A stretch of 64,000 bases of DNA from Erwinia sp. JUb26 (GTDB taxonomy: Bacteria; Pseudomonadota; Gammaproteobacteria; Enterobacterales; Enterobacteriaceae): positions 345,714 through 409,713 of the forward strand of contig NZ_RJVB01000006.1 in the NCBI RefSeq assembly GCF_003751505.1, written 5' to 3'. The notes beneath the pieces were generated by a model, which was given only the letters and a program-made list of their open reading frames with translations, was not told the DNA's origin and searched no databases. Within the stretch, counting starts at the first letter, position 1, and every line of letters starts with the position of its first letter. The position numbers and the translations under genes are program-made. This document shows, piece by piece, positions 50,306-60,211 of the stretch.

Positions 50306-51615
50306 TATTCCGCCTCCAGAACCATTGCCGCGCCAAGACCACCCGCCGCACAGGCGGTGACCAGCCCCAGACCACCGCCACGACGCCGCAGCTCGTTCAG
50401 CGTCTGGGTGATCATCCGCGCCCCGGTGGCCGCGAACGGGTGGCCGTAAGCGATGGAGCCGCCCAGCACGTTAAAGATCTCTTCATTAACCTCGCCCAGC
50501 GCGTGCGGACGCTTCAGCACCTCACGGGCAAAGCGCTCGTCGGCGAACATTTTAAGATTGGCGAGAGTCTGCGCGGCAAACGCCTCGTGCATGTCGATCA
50601 GCGTCAGGTCGCTGAGGGTGATGCCCGCGCGCTCCAGCGCCAGCGGGGAAGACCACGCCGGGCCGAGCAGCATATCCTCACGCACGCCAATGGCGGTGAA
50701 GGCGTAGCTGCGCAGATAGCCCAGCGGGATGATGCCGAGTTCGCGCGCGCGGGATTCGGTCATCAGGATCACCGCCGCCGCGCCGTCGGTCAGCGGCGTG
50801 CTGTTGGCGGCGGTCACCGTGCCGTGACGGCGATCGAACGCCGGGCGCAGGCGGGCATAGTCTTCCGGCTTTGAATCAGGGCGAACGTTGTTGTCCTGTT
50901 CCAGCGCGGCATGCCACGGCGGAACAAACGCGGTCATTACCTCCTGATTCAGCAGCCCCTGCTGCCAGGCGCGGGCCGCACGCTGATGCGAACGATGCGC
51001 CAGTGCATCCTGCTGCTCGCGGCTGATGCCGTGGCTTTTTGCCATCTGTTCGGCGGTATCGCCCATGCGCAGCCCGGTGGAGTATTCGGCGACCGCGGGC
51101 GGTACCGGCAGTAAATCGCGCGGACGCAGCTGGCTGAACAGCTTCAGTTTTTGCGACAGAGTGCGCGCCTTGTTGAGATCGACCAGCGTTCGTGCCAGTT
51201 TGCGGCTGACGCCAATCGGCAGGACGGAGGAAGAGTCAGCACCACCGGCGATCCCCACCTGAATGCTGCCCGCCATCAGGCTTTCCGCCACGTTCGCCAC
51301 CGCCTGAAAACTGGTGGCACAGGCGCGGCTGACGCTGTAGGCGTCGGTGTGGACGCTCATGCCGCTGGCCAGCACGATTTCACGGGCGATGTTCGGCGCT
51401 TCCGGCATCTGCACCACCTGGCCAAAGACCAGCTGATCGATAATATCGGCGGGGATTTCGCTGCGGGCCAGCAGTTCGCTGACCACCATCCGCCCAAGTT
51501 CCAGCGCCGGGATGCCGTGAAAGGCCGTCGCCTGTTTAGCAAACGGCGTGCGCAGCCCGTGGGTTATGGCGATACGGTCGCCCTGGCGCGTCAGCAAAGG
51601 TAGCGCTTTGCTCAT
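50305..51615 (-). CDS. fadI: 3-ketoacyl-CoA thiolase FadI
   Basis: FadI is the thiolase partner of FadJ. The 436-residue protein (same length as in E. coli) has nucleophile Cys99 (SRACATSFQ), the [10 protein letters not shown] histidine and the C-terminal VTACAAGG cysteine. The start at 51615 ([13 protein letters not shown]) follows AGGTGA and matches the E. coli N-terminus; the 14-residue upstream extension was rejected. A FadR-type operator lies about 45 nt upstream. Confidence 0.97.
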   Translation of the reverse strand: MSKALPLLTRQGDRIAITHGLRTPFAKQATAFHGIPALELGRMVVSELLARSEIPADIIDQLVFGQVVQMPEAPNIAREIVLASGMSVHTDAYSVSRACATSFQAVANVAESLMAGSIQVGIAGGADSSSVLPIGVSRKLARTLVDLNKARTLSQKLKLFSQLRPRDLLPVPPAVAEYSTGLRMGDTAEQMAKSHGISREQQDALAHRSHQRAARAWQQGLLNQEVMTAFVPPWHAALEQDNNVRPDSKPEDYARLRPAFDRRHGTVTAANSTPLTDGAAAVILMTESRARELGIIPLGYLRSYAFTAIGVREDMLLGPAWSSPLALERAGITLSDLTLIDMHEAFAAQTLANLKMFADERFAREVLKRPHALGEVNEEIFNVLGGSIAYGHPFAATGARMITQTLNELRRRGGGLGLVTACAAGGLGAAMVLEAE

Positions 51616-51656
51616 TGTTATCACCTGTTTCGTGTCGATGGACGGCATCGCTGCCA

Positions 51657-51673
51657 AAGAGGTCTGACCTCCT
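51657..51673. promoter_or_regulatory. FadR-type operator before fadIJ
   Basis: The 17-bp site has a perfect GGTCTGACC core (51661-51669) of the FadR consensus and flanking T at the expected positions. It lies just upstream of fadI, where FadR repression would hold back beta-oxidation genes. Confidence 0.75.
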
Positions 51674-51792
51674 CAGTGTTAACCAGAATAAGGCGGGGCG
51701 CTACGGCGGGAAGGAAAAAATGCGAGAGAAAACACGGTTTGTGGGGAGCATGGCGCTCCCCACCGCGGGTCAGCACATACCGGCCTGCAAGA

Positions 51793-52089
51793 TTAGCGCA
51801 GACCGAGCTGGAAGATCAGCGTTTCGGCCTGGCAGCTGAAGGTAAAGCTGCAGTCGAGCACCACGCCGTCCGGCGTTTCAGCAAAAGCACTCTCGATGAC
51901 GCAGGGATCGGACTCGACCTCACGCGCTTTCGCCGTCAGCGACGTCAGCATCGCTTCGGCTTCGCTACGGTTAGCGAAAGTACGATGGTAAGCCGCCGTA
52001 CAGTCGGTGTTATCCATCACGGTGCCCACATCTACGCAGCAACAGGCTGCCGTTTCGCTGGCGCTACAGCGGTTAATTGCGTCGGTCAT
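51793..52089 (-). CDS. yfcZ: YfcZ/YiiS family protein
   Basis: A 98-residue cysteine-rich small protein. It carries CCCVDVGTVMDNTDCTA, a short helical middle and CVIESAF...CQAETLIFQLGLR, as in E. coli YfcZ. Function is unknown. The ATG at 52089 has GGAGG at good distance; five extra upstream residues were rejected. It sits between fadI and fadL, as in E. coli. Confidence 0.92.
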   Translation of the reverse strand: MTDAINRCSASETAACCCVDVGTVMDNTDCTAAYHRTFANRSEAEAMLTSLTAKAREVESDPCVIESAFAETPDGVVLDCSFTFSCQAETLIFQLGLR

Positions 52090-52198
52090 TTCATCCTCCG
52101 GCATGCCGCGACAGTGAGCGGCAGGTTAATTTAAGACTACGTCCATTTTACGCCGGCGGCTTTTCCGGCTCCAGCGGGCGGGCGAAATGAGTCCTGGA

Positions 52199-52214
52199 AG
52201 TGATGAAAATCACA
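52199..52214 (+). promoter_or_regulatory. CRP site upstream of fadL
   Basis: AGTGA-TGAAAA-TCACA closely matches the CRP consensus (TGTGA-N6-TCACA). It lies in the 371-nt yfcZ-fadL gap, about 135 nt before the candidate fadL -10, consistent with cAMP-CRP input. Confidence 0.6.
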
Positions 52215-52325
52215 CTATTATTTGATCCACCGCAATCAGAGACGGTGTGCGAAATTTCAGCCTGTAAGTTTTTGTTAGTCAGATCTCTTTTCTTGCATCA
52301 TTTTGGAAATAAGTCGAAAACATTA

Positions 52326-52378
52326 TTGCAACATCTGTACAGGTCGGACCTATACTTGGGCCACTGGTCTGATTTGTT
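52326..52378 (+). promoter_or_regulatory. fadL promoter with two FadR-type sites
   Basis: TATACT (52351-52356) is the likely -10, with TTGCAA (52326-52331) as a distant -35 (19-nt spacer). FadR-type sites with cores GGTCGGACC (52338-52354) and TGGTCTGAT (52362-52378) flank the -10, the same arrangement as at E. coli fadL. FadR should repress here without fatty acids. Confidence 0.7.
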
Positions 52379-52460
52379 GCCTGTCAGTCAGTCCCTACAA
52401 TCCGCGATCCCTTGTTACTTCAAGTAACAGAGTTTAATAAAATCTAATGAGGTTGTGGTT

Positions 52461-53744
52461 ATGAACCATAAAAACCTGTTTACGAAATCTACACTTGCCG
52501 TGGCAGTGGCCCTTGTTTCTTCAAATGTGTTTGCGGCTGGCTTTCAGCTGAATGAATTTTCCTCTATTGGTTTAGGCCGTGCCTACTCCGGCGAAGGTGC
52601 GATGGGCGATACCGCCGCGTCCGCCAGCCGTAACCCTGCAACCATGGCGCTGATGGATCGCCCGATGTTCTCCGTCGGCGCCGTATTTATCGATCCCGGC
52701 GTAGATATCGACGGCCAGTCGGCCAGCGGTAAAAGCCTGGATGCGAGCAATATCGCCCCAACTGCCTGGGTGCCGAATATTCACTACGTGCAGCCGTTGA
52801 ACGATCAGTGGTGGTTAGGTGCCAGCGTGACGTCTAACTACGGCCTGGCGACCGAATTTAACGACAGCTACACCGCCGGGCCTTACGCCGGTAAAACCGA
52901 CCTGACCACCATGAACTTTAACCTCAGCACCGCCTACCGCCTGAACCAGCACTTCAGCCTGGGCGTGGGCTTTGATGCGGTTTATGCGCGTGCCAAAATT
53001 GAACGCTACGCCGGTGAATCACTCGGCTCGCTGGGTATTCCGGCGAATACCCAGATTGCCCACCTGAAGGGTGATGAATGGGGCTACGGCTGGAACGCTG
53101 GTATTCTGTATGAAGTGGATGAAAATAACCGCTTCGGCCTGACCTACCGTTCTGAAGTGAAGATCGATTTCGACGGTGACTACCGCAGCAGCCTGCCAAG
53201 CTCAATTAACCCGCTGAACCAGGCGCTGGGCCTCGGCCTGCCGTTTGGCACCGACGGCAACACCATCCCCGGCGCGCTGACGCTGAACCTGCCGGAAATG
53301 TGGGAAGTGTCCGGCTTCCACAAGGTGGCGCCGAAGTGGGCCGTGCACTACAGCCTGGCCTACACCAGCTGGAGCCAGTTCCAGGAGCTGAAAGCCACCG
53401 GCAGCAGCGGACAGGAGCTGTTCTACAAGGATGAGAGCTTCAAGGATGCCTACCGCATCGCGCTGGGTACCACCTACTATCATGACGATCACTGGACCTT
53501 CCGTACCGGTATCGCCTTCGATGACAGCCCGGTTCCAGCTCAGACCCGTTCCATTTCCATTCCGGACCAGGACCGTCTGTGGCTGAGCGCCGGTACGTCT
53601 TATGCCTTCAACGAAGACGCTTCGGTTGACGTTGGCGTTTCCTATATGCACGGCCAGCACGTGACAGTGAAAGAAGGTCCTTACACCTTCAACTCTACCG
53701 GTAAGGCCTGGCTGTACGGCGCAAGCTTTAACTACAAGTTCTGA
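52461..53744 (+). CDS. fadL: Long-chain fatty acid outer-membrane transporter FadL
   Basis: FadL is the outer-membrane beta-barrel that moves long-chain fatty acids inward. The 427-residue precursor has a signal peptide (MNHKNLF...NVFA, about 25 residues) and the mature start [10 protein letters not shown] with the N-terminal hatch including NPA. Other conserved parts are [20 protein letters not shown] and [19 protein letters not shown], and it ends with the barrel signature YKF. ATG at 52461 is preferred to an in-frame GTG at 52455 because GAGG spacing fits. Confidence 0.96.
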   Translation: MNHKNLFTKSTLAVAVALVSSNVFAAGFQLNEFSSIGLGRAYSGEGAMGDTAASASRNPATMALMDRPMFSVGAVFIDPGVDIDGQSASGKSLDASNIAPTAWVPNIHYVQPLNDQWWLGASVTSNYGLATEFNDSYTAGPYAGKTDLTTMNFNLSTAYRLNQHFSLGVGFDAVYARAKIERYAGESLGSLGIPANTQIAHLKGDEWGYGWNAGILYEVDENNRFGLTYRSEVKIDFDGDYRSSLPSSINPLNQALGLGLPFGTDGNTIPGALTLNLPEMWEVSGFHKVAPKWAVHYSLAYTSWSQFQELKATGSSGQELFYKDESFKDAYRIALGTTYYHDDHWTFRTGIAFDDSPVPAQTRSISIPDQDRLWLSAGTSYAFNEDASVDVGVSYMHGQHVTVKEGPYTFNSTGKAWLYGASFNYKF

Positions 53745-53759
53745 TTGCCGTTCAGTACG

Positions 53760-53794
53760 AAAAAGGCCCGCCGGGAAACCAGCGGGCCTTTTTT
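53760..53794. terminator. Bidirectional terminator between fadL and mlaA
   Basis: AAAAAGGCCCGC and GCGGGCCTTTTT form a 12-bp stem around a 10-nt loop, ending in six T on the plus strand and five T on the minus strand. It serves both convergent genes. Confidence 0.92.
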
Positions 53795-53827
53795 ATGCAG
53801 CGCGACAGCGATAAAGCGCTGCGAACA

Positions 53828-54589
53828 CTACGGCGAGTCGATATCGTTGAGTTCGTCTTTGATCGCCGCCGCATTCGGGTTTTCCTGCGGGATCAGCTTG
53901 CCGTCGCTGGCAAGGAAATCATGATGCTGGAAGTAGGCCGAACGCATAAAGGCATAAGGATCTCTCGAATTGCTCAGGATGGCGTCGGAGTCCAGCAGTT
54001 GCGCACGGGTTTCAATCCCTTCCAGCGCCCACTTACCGGCGGACATCCACCACGTCAGCCAGGCTAGCGGCGGATAGAGGTCATCCACCAGGCCACCGAC
54101 ATCCTCACGCGGGGTGAAGCTGCCGTAGCCAGGCACCACCACATACGTGCCGTAACCGACGCCGTAATGGCCCAGCGTGCTACCAAAGGCGCGCGGTTCT
54201 TCTTTTGCCAGTTTCGGGTTGGCCATTGAAGCCACATCAATCAGGCCGCCCATACCCAGCAGGGTATTCAGGAAGAAGCGGTTAAAGTGAATCATCGCCT
54301 TGTAGGGGTTCCCCTCAACGAAGTAGTTCACCATTGAGGCCGGTTCATCCAGGTTGCTGAAGAAGTTACCCAGCCCGTTTCGCGCCGGTACCGGTACGTA
54401 GTCACGCCATGCGACCGCAACGGGGCGCAGGACATACGGATCCAGCACGTTGTAGTTAAAGTTGAACATTGACCGGTTGAAACCTTCCAGCGGATCGGAA
54501 CGTCCCTGAGGATCATCGGCGTTCTTAGAGCTGGCGCAGCCCACCATCATTACGCTTGCCAGCACTAAGCCCGTCAGGCGATAGTTCAT
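53828..54589 (-). CDS. mlaA: Outer-membrane lipoprotein MlaA (VacJ)
   Basis: MlaA removes misplaced phospholipids from the outer leaflet of the outer membrane and passes them to MlaC. The 253-residue precursor has a lipobox (MMVGC, Cys18) and the MlaA core DPLEGFNRSMFNFNYNVLDPYVLRP, ARNGLGNFFSNLDEP and the GVGYGTYVVVPGYGSFTPRE channel region. GGGAG precedes the ATG, 20 nt after the ccmH stop, with no visible terminator. It may therefore be read from the ccm operon as well as from its own promoter. Confidence 0.96.
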   Translation of the reverse strand: MNYRLTGLVLASVMMVGCASSKNADDPQGRSDPLEGFNRSMFNFNYNVLDPYVLRPVAVAWRDYVPVPARNGLGNFFSNLDEPASMVNYFVEGNPYKAMIHFNRFFLNTLLGMGGLIDVASMANPKLAKEEPRAFGSTLGHYGVGYGTYVVVPGYGSFTPREDVGGLVDDLYPPLAWLTWWMSAGKWALEGIETRAQLLDSDAILSNSRDPYAFMRSAYFQHHDFLASDGKLIPQENPNAAAIKDELNDIDSP

Positions 54590-54609
54590 TTTTTTCTCCC
54601 TGTACTGGT

Positions 54610-56184
54610 TTATGGATTATCGTCTGCCACCTGCTGGTCGATTGTGACCGCAAGCTGCTGTTGACCGTTGAATGGCGTAACCTCGCTCAGCCCGAACCAG
54701 TCACCGGGCTGAGGATTGGCGCTGCCGTCGCGCGAAATTTCAACGCGAACCCGCACCTGATGCAGCGCTGAGAGCAAGCGCTCCGGCATCATTGCGTTAC
54801 TGTCATCCAGCGTGAGCGATAGAGGAAAATGGCTCAGCGGCAACTTTTTCACCGCAACGGGAACTGGAGTGGTTCCGTCAGAAACAGAAATATACAACAC
54901 TCCACCTTCCGGTAACATTTTTTCTGCCTCCGGCGACAGATTTACCTGAAGCGCCAGACGACTGTTTTGCTGCCCGGACGCGCTTCTGGCCTGTGCAATA
55001 CTGCGGCGAATGACCTCCACACGCGGGTCTTTGGCCGGCAAAAGTGCCAACATCTTATCCCAGGCTTCAATGGCTGCGGGGTAATCCTGCTGGTTAAAAG
55101 CATTAAATGCCAATAACCCCAGCAGGCGCAGGTTGGTGCCGTCGTGCTGTAACATCTCACTCAGCATAGCGCCTGCCCGGCGGTTATCCTGCGTATCGCC
55201 GGAGCGCGTCAGCACCTCGGCGTAGCTCAGCCTGACCTCGGCATTATCCGGTACCAGCTTCAGGGCACGCTCGAAGGACTGCGTGGCGATGGCGGGATTG
55301 TTCAGTACCATCCCCAGCCTACCCAGCATCATCCAGTCGTTCAGATTATGCGGTTCACGCTGCAGTTCGCTGCGAATGCCCAGTGCCAGTTGCACCAGCT
55401 GTTCCACGTTCAGCGGCGCGGCCTGCGGGTCCATCACCTGCCTGCGCAAAGCGGGCAGCTCGCTTTTTACCTGCTGCCAGGCCAGCACCTGCGGCAGCCC
55501 GCCGATTTTCAAATAAAATCCCACGCTGATAACCGCCAGCAGCACGCCGCCCGGCAGCAGCGCCCAGCGGCTCAGCGGCTGGGCTGTCGGCGGCTCTGTC
55601 AGGACAGGGTTCCGGCTGGCAGGATCGCATGGAGGGGGCGACATAAGCCCTCCATCCGCCAGACCTGACGCGCTCGGCAGGGACGGCGCTCGCGCGAACT
55701 CCGTCGCCTGGCGTTCGGCGTTCGGCTCCATCTGACCAACATCGTAACACTGGCTCCCTCTCACGCGTTGACTCGCGGTTCCGGTTCCGGCGGCACCAGA
55801 ACGCTGCCGCCCGCGCAGCACAATCACCAGCGCGCCCATGACGATAAACAGCAAAGGGCCAGCCCAGAGGATTAACGTCGAGGGCTGCACCGGCGGCTGA
55901 TAGGAAACAAAATTGCCGTAGCGGTCGATCATCCACGCCTTTATCTGCTCCGGGGTTTGCCCCTGGCGCAGCAGCTCGTAGACCTTCAGGCGCATATCCG
56001 CCGCGATCGTTGAGTTAGAGTCGGCGATGCTGTTGTTCTGGCATTTCGGGCAGCGCAGCGATTCGGTCAGATGACGGTACTGCTGCTCCTGACTCACCGA
56101 GTCAAACTGCCGGGTATCGATGCTGTCCGCCAGTGCGGCGGTGCTCAATAACATCAGAGCCAGGACGATCAGAAAATGCTTCAT
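54610..56184 (-). CDS. ccmH: Cytochrome c maturation protein CcmH (CcmH-CcmI fusion) with an enlarged linker
   Basis: A 524-residue fusion of two modules. The N-terminal CcmH part has a signal peptide (about 1-19) and the apocytochrome-thiol motif Arg44-Cys45-Pro-Lys-Cys48, with a first membrane segment at about 105-123. The C-terminal CcmI part has a second membrane segment (about 207-225), TPR repeats and a C-terminal beta domain. E. coli CcmH is 350 residues. The linker between the membrane segments (about 124-205) is some 60 residues longer than in E. coli and is low-complexity, with many Ser, Pro and Ala. It is coupled to ccmG by ATGA. Confidence 0.92.
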   Translation of the reverse strand: MKHFLIVLALMLLSTAALADSIDTRQFDSVSQEQQYRHLTESLRCPKCQNNSIADSNSTIAADMRLKVYELLRQGQTPEQIKAWMIDRYGNFVSYQPPVQPSTLILWAGPLLFIVMGALVIVLRGRQRSGAAGTGTASQRVRGSQCYDVGQMEPNAERQATEFARAPSLPSASGLADGGLMSPPPCDPASRNPVLTEPPTAQPLSRWALLPGGVLLAVISVGFYLKIGGLPQVLAWQQVKSELPALRRQVMDPQAAPLNVEQLVQLALGIRSELQREPHNLNDWMMLGRLGMVLNNPAIATQSFERALKLVPDNAEVRLSYAEVLTRSGDTQDNRRAGAMLSEMLQHDGTNLRLLGLLAFNAFNQQDYPAAIEAWDKMLALLPAKDPRVEVIRRSIAQARSASGQQNSRLALQVNLSPEAEKMLPEGGVLYISVSDGTTPVPVAVKKLPLSHFPLSLTLDDSNAMMPERLLSALHQVRVRVEISRDGSANPQPGDWFGLSEVTPFNGQQQLAVTIDQQVADDNP

Positions 56185-56738
56185 GGCGCATCCTCCCGGC
56201 TGTATTTCAGCCAGAGCGGCTTTATTTCATCCCGCCAGACCTTTTCGTTCAGATCACCGGCGTGCCGGTAGCGGATAATGCCGCGGCCATCAATCAGGAA
56301 GGTTTCCGGTGCGCCATACACACCCAGATCCAGCCCCAGCATGCCGTTACCGTCATACAGGCTCAAGGTGTAAGGATTACCCAGGGTATTCAGCCAGTTC
56401 ACCGCCTTCAGGCGATCGTCCTTATAGTTCAGCCCTACCACCCGCACTCCCTGCGTCGCCAGCGCATTCAAATACTGATGTTCCGCCCTGCAGGTCGGGC
56501 ACCAGGTCGCCCAGACGTTCAGCAGGATCGGCCGACCGGTCAGCAGCACCGATCTGTCGTACACTTTCCCCGGCGGCTCCAGCGACTCCAGCCGGAATTC
56601 CGGCACTGGTTTGCCCACCAGCGCGGATTCCAGACGGGTAGGATCGTCGCCGCTGGCGTTGCGGCTTAGCTGCCACAGCAGCGCTGCCGCCAGCAGCAGA
56701 AACAGGAACAGCGGGATAAACAATATTTTCCTGTTCAT
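56181..56738 (-). CDS. ccmG: Thiol:disulfide interchange protein CcmG (DsbE)
   Basis: CcmG keeps apocytochrome c cysteines reduced for heme attachment in the periplasm. The 185-residue protein has an N-terminal membrane anchor (about 5-24) and a thioredoxin fold with the WCPTC active site (Cys80, Cys83) and GAPETFLID as the cis-Pro region. The start at 56738 overlaps the ccmF stop (ATGA); a longer frame adds 17 non-homologous residues. Confidence 0.95.
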   Translation of the reverse strand: MNRKILFIPLFLFLLLAAALLWQLSRNASGDDPTRLESALVGKPVPEFRLESLEPPGKVYDRSVLLTGRPILLNVWATWCPTCRAEHQYLNALATQGVRVVGLNYKDDRLKAVNWLNTLGNPYTLSLYDGNGMLGLDLGVYGAPETFLIDGRGIIRYRHAGDLNEKVWRDEIKPLWLKYSREDAP

Positions 56739-58687
56739 GCCGCCCCCGGTGTTTTTTTGCGCGCGCGGTAACGGGGATCCAGCAGGCAAAGCACGCCGCC
56801 TGCGGCCATCAGCAGGCCGCCGTACCAGATCCAGCGCACAAAGGGTTTGTAGTAAATGCGCACCGCCCAGGCATTGCCCTCCAGCTCTTCCCCCAGCGCG
56901 GCGTACAGATCGCGGGTGAAGCCGCCATCAATCGCGGCTTCGGTCATCATAGTGCGGGCCACGCTGTAGTAGCGTTTTTCCGCATACAGCGTGGCCTCCG
57001 GCTGACCGTTGAGGGTGACGTCGATGATGCCCACGCCGCCTGAGTAATTTGGCCCCTGCAGGCTGCGCAGCGCGCGGAAGGTGAAATGATAGTTATGGAT
57101 ATCCACCGAGTCTCCGGCCTTCATCCTGACGTCGCGCTCCACGCTGTAGTTCTGACTGAAGGCGATGCCAATCACCGTGACCGCGACGCCGAGATGGCCG
57201 AGCACCATGCCCCAGTGGCTGCGCGACAGGTGCAGCAGCCCTTTGAAAAAGCCGTGACGATGGGCAGCGCGTTCGTGCAGCTCCATCAGCGTCAGCACTA
57301 TCACCCAGATCGCCATCAGCAGGCCAACGACGGTCATCGCCTCAATCCGATCCTGCATCAGCCACGGCAGCAGAATCGACAGCGCGCAGGTCGCCAGCGC
57401 GGCAAAGCCCAGCCTTTTCCACAGCGTTTCAGGATTGTCCCGCCGCCAGCGTACCAGCGGCCCGATGCCCAGCATCAACGCCATCGGCGCCATTAACCAG
57501 GTAAACAGTGTATTAAAGAAAGGCTCGCCGATGGAAATACTGCCCAGCCCCAGCTGCTTATGCACCAGCGGCAGCATTGTACCGAGCAGCAGCACCAGCA
57601 TGGCGGCGATTAGCAGCACGTTATTGCCCAGCAGGAACGATTCACGCGACCAGACATCGTTTTGCACTCTGCCACGTACCCGCCCCCCCTTAATGGCGTA
57701 CAGCAGCAGCGATCCACCGATAGCGATGACCAGGAAGGCGAGGATAAACATGCCGCGCGCCGGATCGGAGGCGAATGCGTGCACCGAGACCAGCACGCCG
57801 GAACGGACCAGAAAGGTGCCCAGCAGGCTGAGTGAAAAGGCGGTAATCGCCAGCAGCACCGTCCACGCCTTAAAGGCGCCGCGCTTTTCGGTGACCGCCA
57901 GCGAGTGCAGCAGCGCGGTTCCGGCCAGCCACGGCATCAGCGAGGCGTTCTCCACCGGATCCCAGAACCACCAGCCTCCCCAGCCCAGCTCATAATAGGC
58001 CCAGGCCGATCCCAGCACGATACCGACGGTCAGAAACACCCAGGCGGCAATCGTCCAGGGGCGCGACCAGCGGGCCCACGCCGTATCAAGCCGACCGGCC
58101 AGCAGCGAGGCAATGGCAAACGCAAAGGCCACGGAGAAGCCGACGTAGCCCATATACAGCAGCGGCGGATGGAAGATCAGCCCGATATCCTGCAGCATCG
58201 GGTTAAGATCGTTGCCGTCAATCGGCAGGTCCGGCAGCGTGCGAACAAACGGGTTTGAGGTCAGGGTGATAAACAGCAAAAAGGCCAGGTTGATCATCCC
58301 CATTACCGCCAGCACGCGGGCGATGGCTTCCGGCGGCATGCTGCCGCTGAACAGGGCGACCGCCAGCGTCCAGCCGCTGAGCAGCAGCACCCACAGCAGC
58401 AGCGATCCCTCATGCGCGCCCCAGGTCGCCGCCACGCGATACCAGACCGGCAGCAGGCTGTTGGAATTAGCGGCCACGTACGCCACGCTGAAATCATTGG
58501 CCACAAAGGCGTGTATCAGTACGAGAAAAGCACCGGCAACGCAGGCGAACAGCCCAACGGCCAGCGGTCGCGCCAGTGCCATCAGATGCGTATCCCGGCG
58601 GGTAGCGCCCCACAGCGGATAGATTATCAGCAGCAGGGACACGCCCAGCGCCAGGCACAGCAGGAGACTGCCGACTTCCGGGATCAT
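56735..58687 (-). CDS. ccmF: Heme lyase CcmF
   Basis: CcmF is the multi-spanning heme lyase subunit that joins heme from holo-CcmE to apocytochrome c. The 650-residue membrane protein has the WWD-type heme-handling motif ([20 protein letters not shown]), many transmembrane helices, conserved histidines in [16 protein letters not shown] regions and a C-terminal periplasmic domain. Both ends overlap neighbours (ccmE and ccmG) by ATGA-type junctions. Confidence 0.96.
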   Translation of the reverse strand: MIPEVGSLLLCLALGVSLLLIIYPLWGATRRDTHLMALARPLAVGLFACVAGAFLVLIHAFVANDFSVAYVAANSNSLLPVWYRVAATWGAHEGSLLLWVLLLSGWTLAVALFSGSMPPEAIARVLAVMGMINLAFLLFITLTSNPFVRTLPDLPIDGNDLNPMLQDIGLIFHPPLLYMGYVGFSVAFAFAIASLLAGRLDTAWARWSRPWTIAAWVFLTVGIVLGSAWAYYELGWGGWWFWDPVENASLMPWLAGTALLHSLAVTEKRGAFKAWTVLLAITAFSLSLLGTFLVRSGVLVSVHAFASDPARGMFILAFLVIAIGGSLLLYAIKGGRVRGRVQNDVWSRESFLLGNNVLLIAAMLVLLLGTMLPLVHKQLGLGSISIGEPFFNTLFTWLMAPMALMLGIGPLVRWRRDNPETLWKRLGFAALATCALSILLPWLMQDRIEAMTVVGLLMAIWVIVLTLMELHERAAHRHGFFKGLLHLSRSHWGMVLGHLGVAVTVIGIAFSQNYSVERDVRMKAGDSVDIHNYHFTFRALRSLQGPNYSGGVGIIDVTLNGQPEATLYAEKRYYSVARTMMTEAAIDGGFTRDLYAALGEELEGNAWAVRIYYKPFVRWIWYGGLLMAAGGVLCLLDPRYRARKKTPGAA

Positions 58688-59166
58688 GGCGTACGTTCCC
58701 GGCGCATGCCGGAAGCGGCGGGCAGATGATTTTTCTTCATCGCATCACTGATTTCCGGCGGGGTGTATTTCTCATCGTGCTTCGCCAGCACCTCTTTTGC
58801 CTGCACGTGGCGGCTGTCCTCCAGCACGCCCTGCGCCACCACGCCCTGCCCCTCGCGGAACAGGTCCGGCAGAATTCCCTCATAGCTGATGTTAATCACC
58901 CCGCTGTTGTCGTACAGCTGGAACGACACCTTCAGCGTGTGGGGATCCCGCTTCACGCTGCCCGGCATCACCATGCCGCCAACCCGCAGCCGCTGGCCCG
59001 GGGCGGGCTTCAGCCGTGCTTCCCCTTTGCCGTCGATAATTTCGCTGGGGGTATAGAACAGGTCGATATTGGCGCGCAGTGCGTACATCACCAGCGCGGT
59101 GGCGATGCCGAGGCCAGCGAGCACCACCAGCGTCAGGATCAGGCGATTTTTACGACGTGAATTCAT
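58684..59166 (-). CDS. ccmE: Heme chaperone CcmE
   Basis: CcmE carries heme covalently in the periplasm. The 160-residue protein has an N-terminal anchor (about 9-29), an OB-fold ([31 protein letters not shown]) and the heme-binding His130 in [12 protein letters not shown], the same number as in E. coli. It overlaps ccmD by 17 nt and ccmF by 4 nt. Confidence 0.96.
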   Translation of the reverse strand: MNSRRKNRLILTLVVLAGLGIATALVMYALRANIDLFYTPSEIIDGKGEARLKPAPGQRLRVGGMVMPGSVKRDPHTLKVSFQLYDNSGVINISYEGILPDLFREGQGVVAQGVLEDSRHVQAKEVLAKHDEKYTPPEISDAMKKNHLPAASGMRRERTP

Positions 59167-59395
59167 GACTGCCCCCTGCCGACGTGGGGCGGTTTTTATT
59201 GAGTTTTGCCGCCCGGATACGCTGTTCGCGCGCCTGACGCTGGCGGATTGCCGTCAGCAGGCGACGGCGCTGGATGACAGTACAGAGGATCAGGCCACCG
59301 AGGCTCAGCAGCGCGCAGGCCACCGCCAGCCAGACATAGCTGGCATAGCCGCCCATCGCAAAGAAGTCCTGCCAGTTGGAGAATGCCGGAGTCAT
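59150..59395 (-). CDS. ccmD: Heme exporter protein CcmD
   Basis: CcmD is a small membrane protein needed to release holo-CcmE from CcmABC. The 81-residue sequence starts [24 protein letters not shown], has one transmembrane helix (about 20-40) and a charged, Arg/Gln-rich tail, typical of CcmD. The true start at 59395 forms ATGA with the ccmC stop; the longer open frame above it is a shadow of ccmC. Confidence 0.92.
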   Translation of the reverse strand: MTPAFSNWQDFFAMGGYASYVWLAVACALLSLGGLILCTVIQRRRLLTAIRQRQAREQRIRAAKLNKNRPTSAGGSHEFTS

Positions 59396-60135
59396 ACCCT
59401 GCGCCCTCCTTTTAGGGCGATCGCCACCACCCACGGACGATGGCTTTCGCTCAGCAGCAGCAGGTTGCGCAGGCGCATCAGCGTGAGAGTCACAAAGACC
59501 AGCAGCATACCGAGAATTGACCAGCGCAGCGGCGAGCGCATGCTGGGATCGATGGCCTGCTGCATCACGCCGGAGGATCCCTGATGCAGCGTGTTCCACC
59601 ACTCGACCGAGTAGTGAATAATCGGCAGATTCACCACGCCGACGAGGATCAGGATCCCGGCGGCGCGGCCACCCGTGCGGCGATCGTCAAAGGCGTGACG
59701 TAGGGCGATCGCGCCCATATACAGGAACAGCAGAACCAGCTCCGAGGTGAGCCGCGCATCCCAGATCCACCAGGTGCCCCACATCGGTTTTCCCCATGCC
59801 GCGCCGGTCACCAGGGCGATAAAAGCGTAAACGGCACCGATCGGGGCCATCGCTGCGGCAGCGAGATCGGCCGTTTTCCACTGCCACACCAGGCCAACGA
59901 ACGCCGCAACGGCCATGGCCGCGTAGATCCCCATCGACCACATCGCGGCGGGAACATGGATATAAATGATGCGATAGCTGTCGCCCTGCTGATAGTCCGC
60001 CGGGGAAAAACCCAGTCCCCACGCCCATCCCAGCAGCAGTGCCAGTGTACCGGCGGCCGCACACCAGGGAATGAAACGCCCGCAGATGTGATACAGCCGC
60101 TCCGGCTTGCTCAGTTGATGGATCCATTTCAACAT
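59392..60135 (-). CDS. ccmC: Heme exporter/handling protein CcmC
   Basis: CcmC binds heme at the periplasmic face and loads it on CcmE. The 247-residue protein has six hydrophobic helices and the WWD motif WGKPMWGTWWIWDARLTSEL, plus conserved histidines in YIHVPAAMWSMG and IHYSVEWWNTLHQG. Start MLKWIHQLSKPERLY at 60135 matches E. coli CcmC; an upstream open frame of 72 codons has no homology. Confidence 0.96.
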   Translation of the reverse strand: MLKWIHQLSKPERLYHICGRFIPWCAAAGTLALLLGWAWGLGFSPADYQQGDSYRIIYIHVPAAMWSMGIYAAMAVAAFVGLVWQWKTADLAAAAMAPIGAVYAFIALVTGAAWGKPMWGTWWIWDARLTSELVLLFLYMGAIALRHAFDDRRTGGRAAGILILVGVVNLPIIHYSVEWWNTLHQGSSGVMQQAIDPSMRSPLRWSILGMLLVFVTLTLMRLRNLLLLSESHRPWVVAIALKGGRRV

Positions 60136-60211
60136 GTTTAACCTGCTCACAATAAAAGAAAAAACGTTCGGTGCTTCACGCCCGGCACGCGATGGTTGGG
60201 GTTGTGCCTTG

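Noticed and set aside
59396..59602. 69-residue extension of CcmD
   Set aside because: It is a frame-shifted shadow of ccmC; CcmD proteins are short and start at MTPAFSNW.
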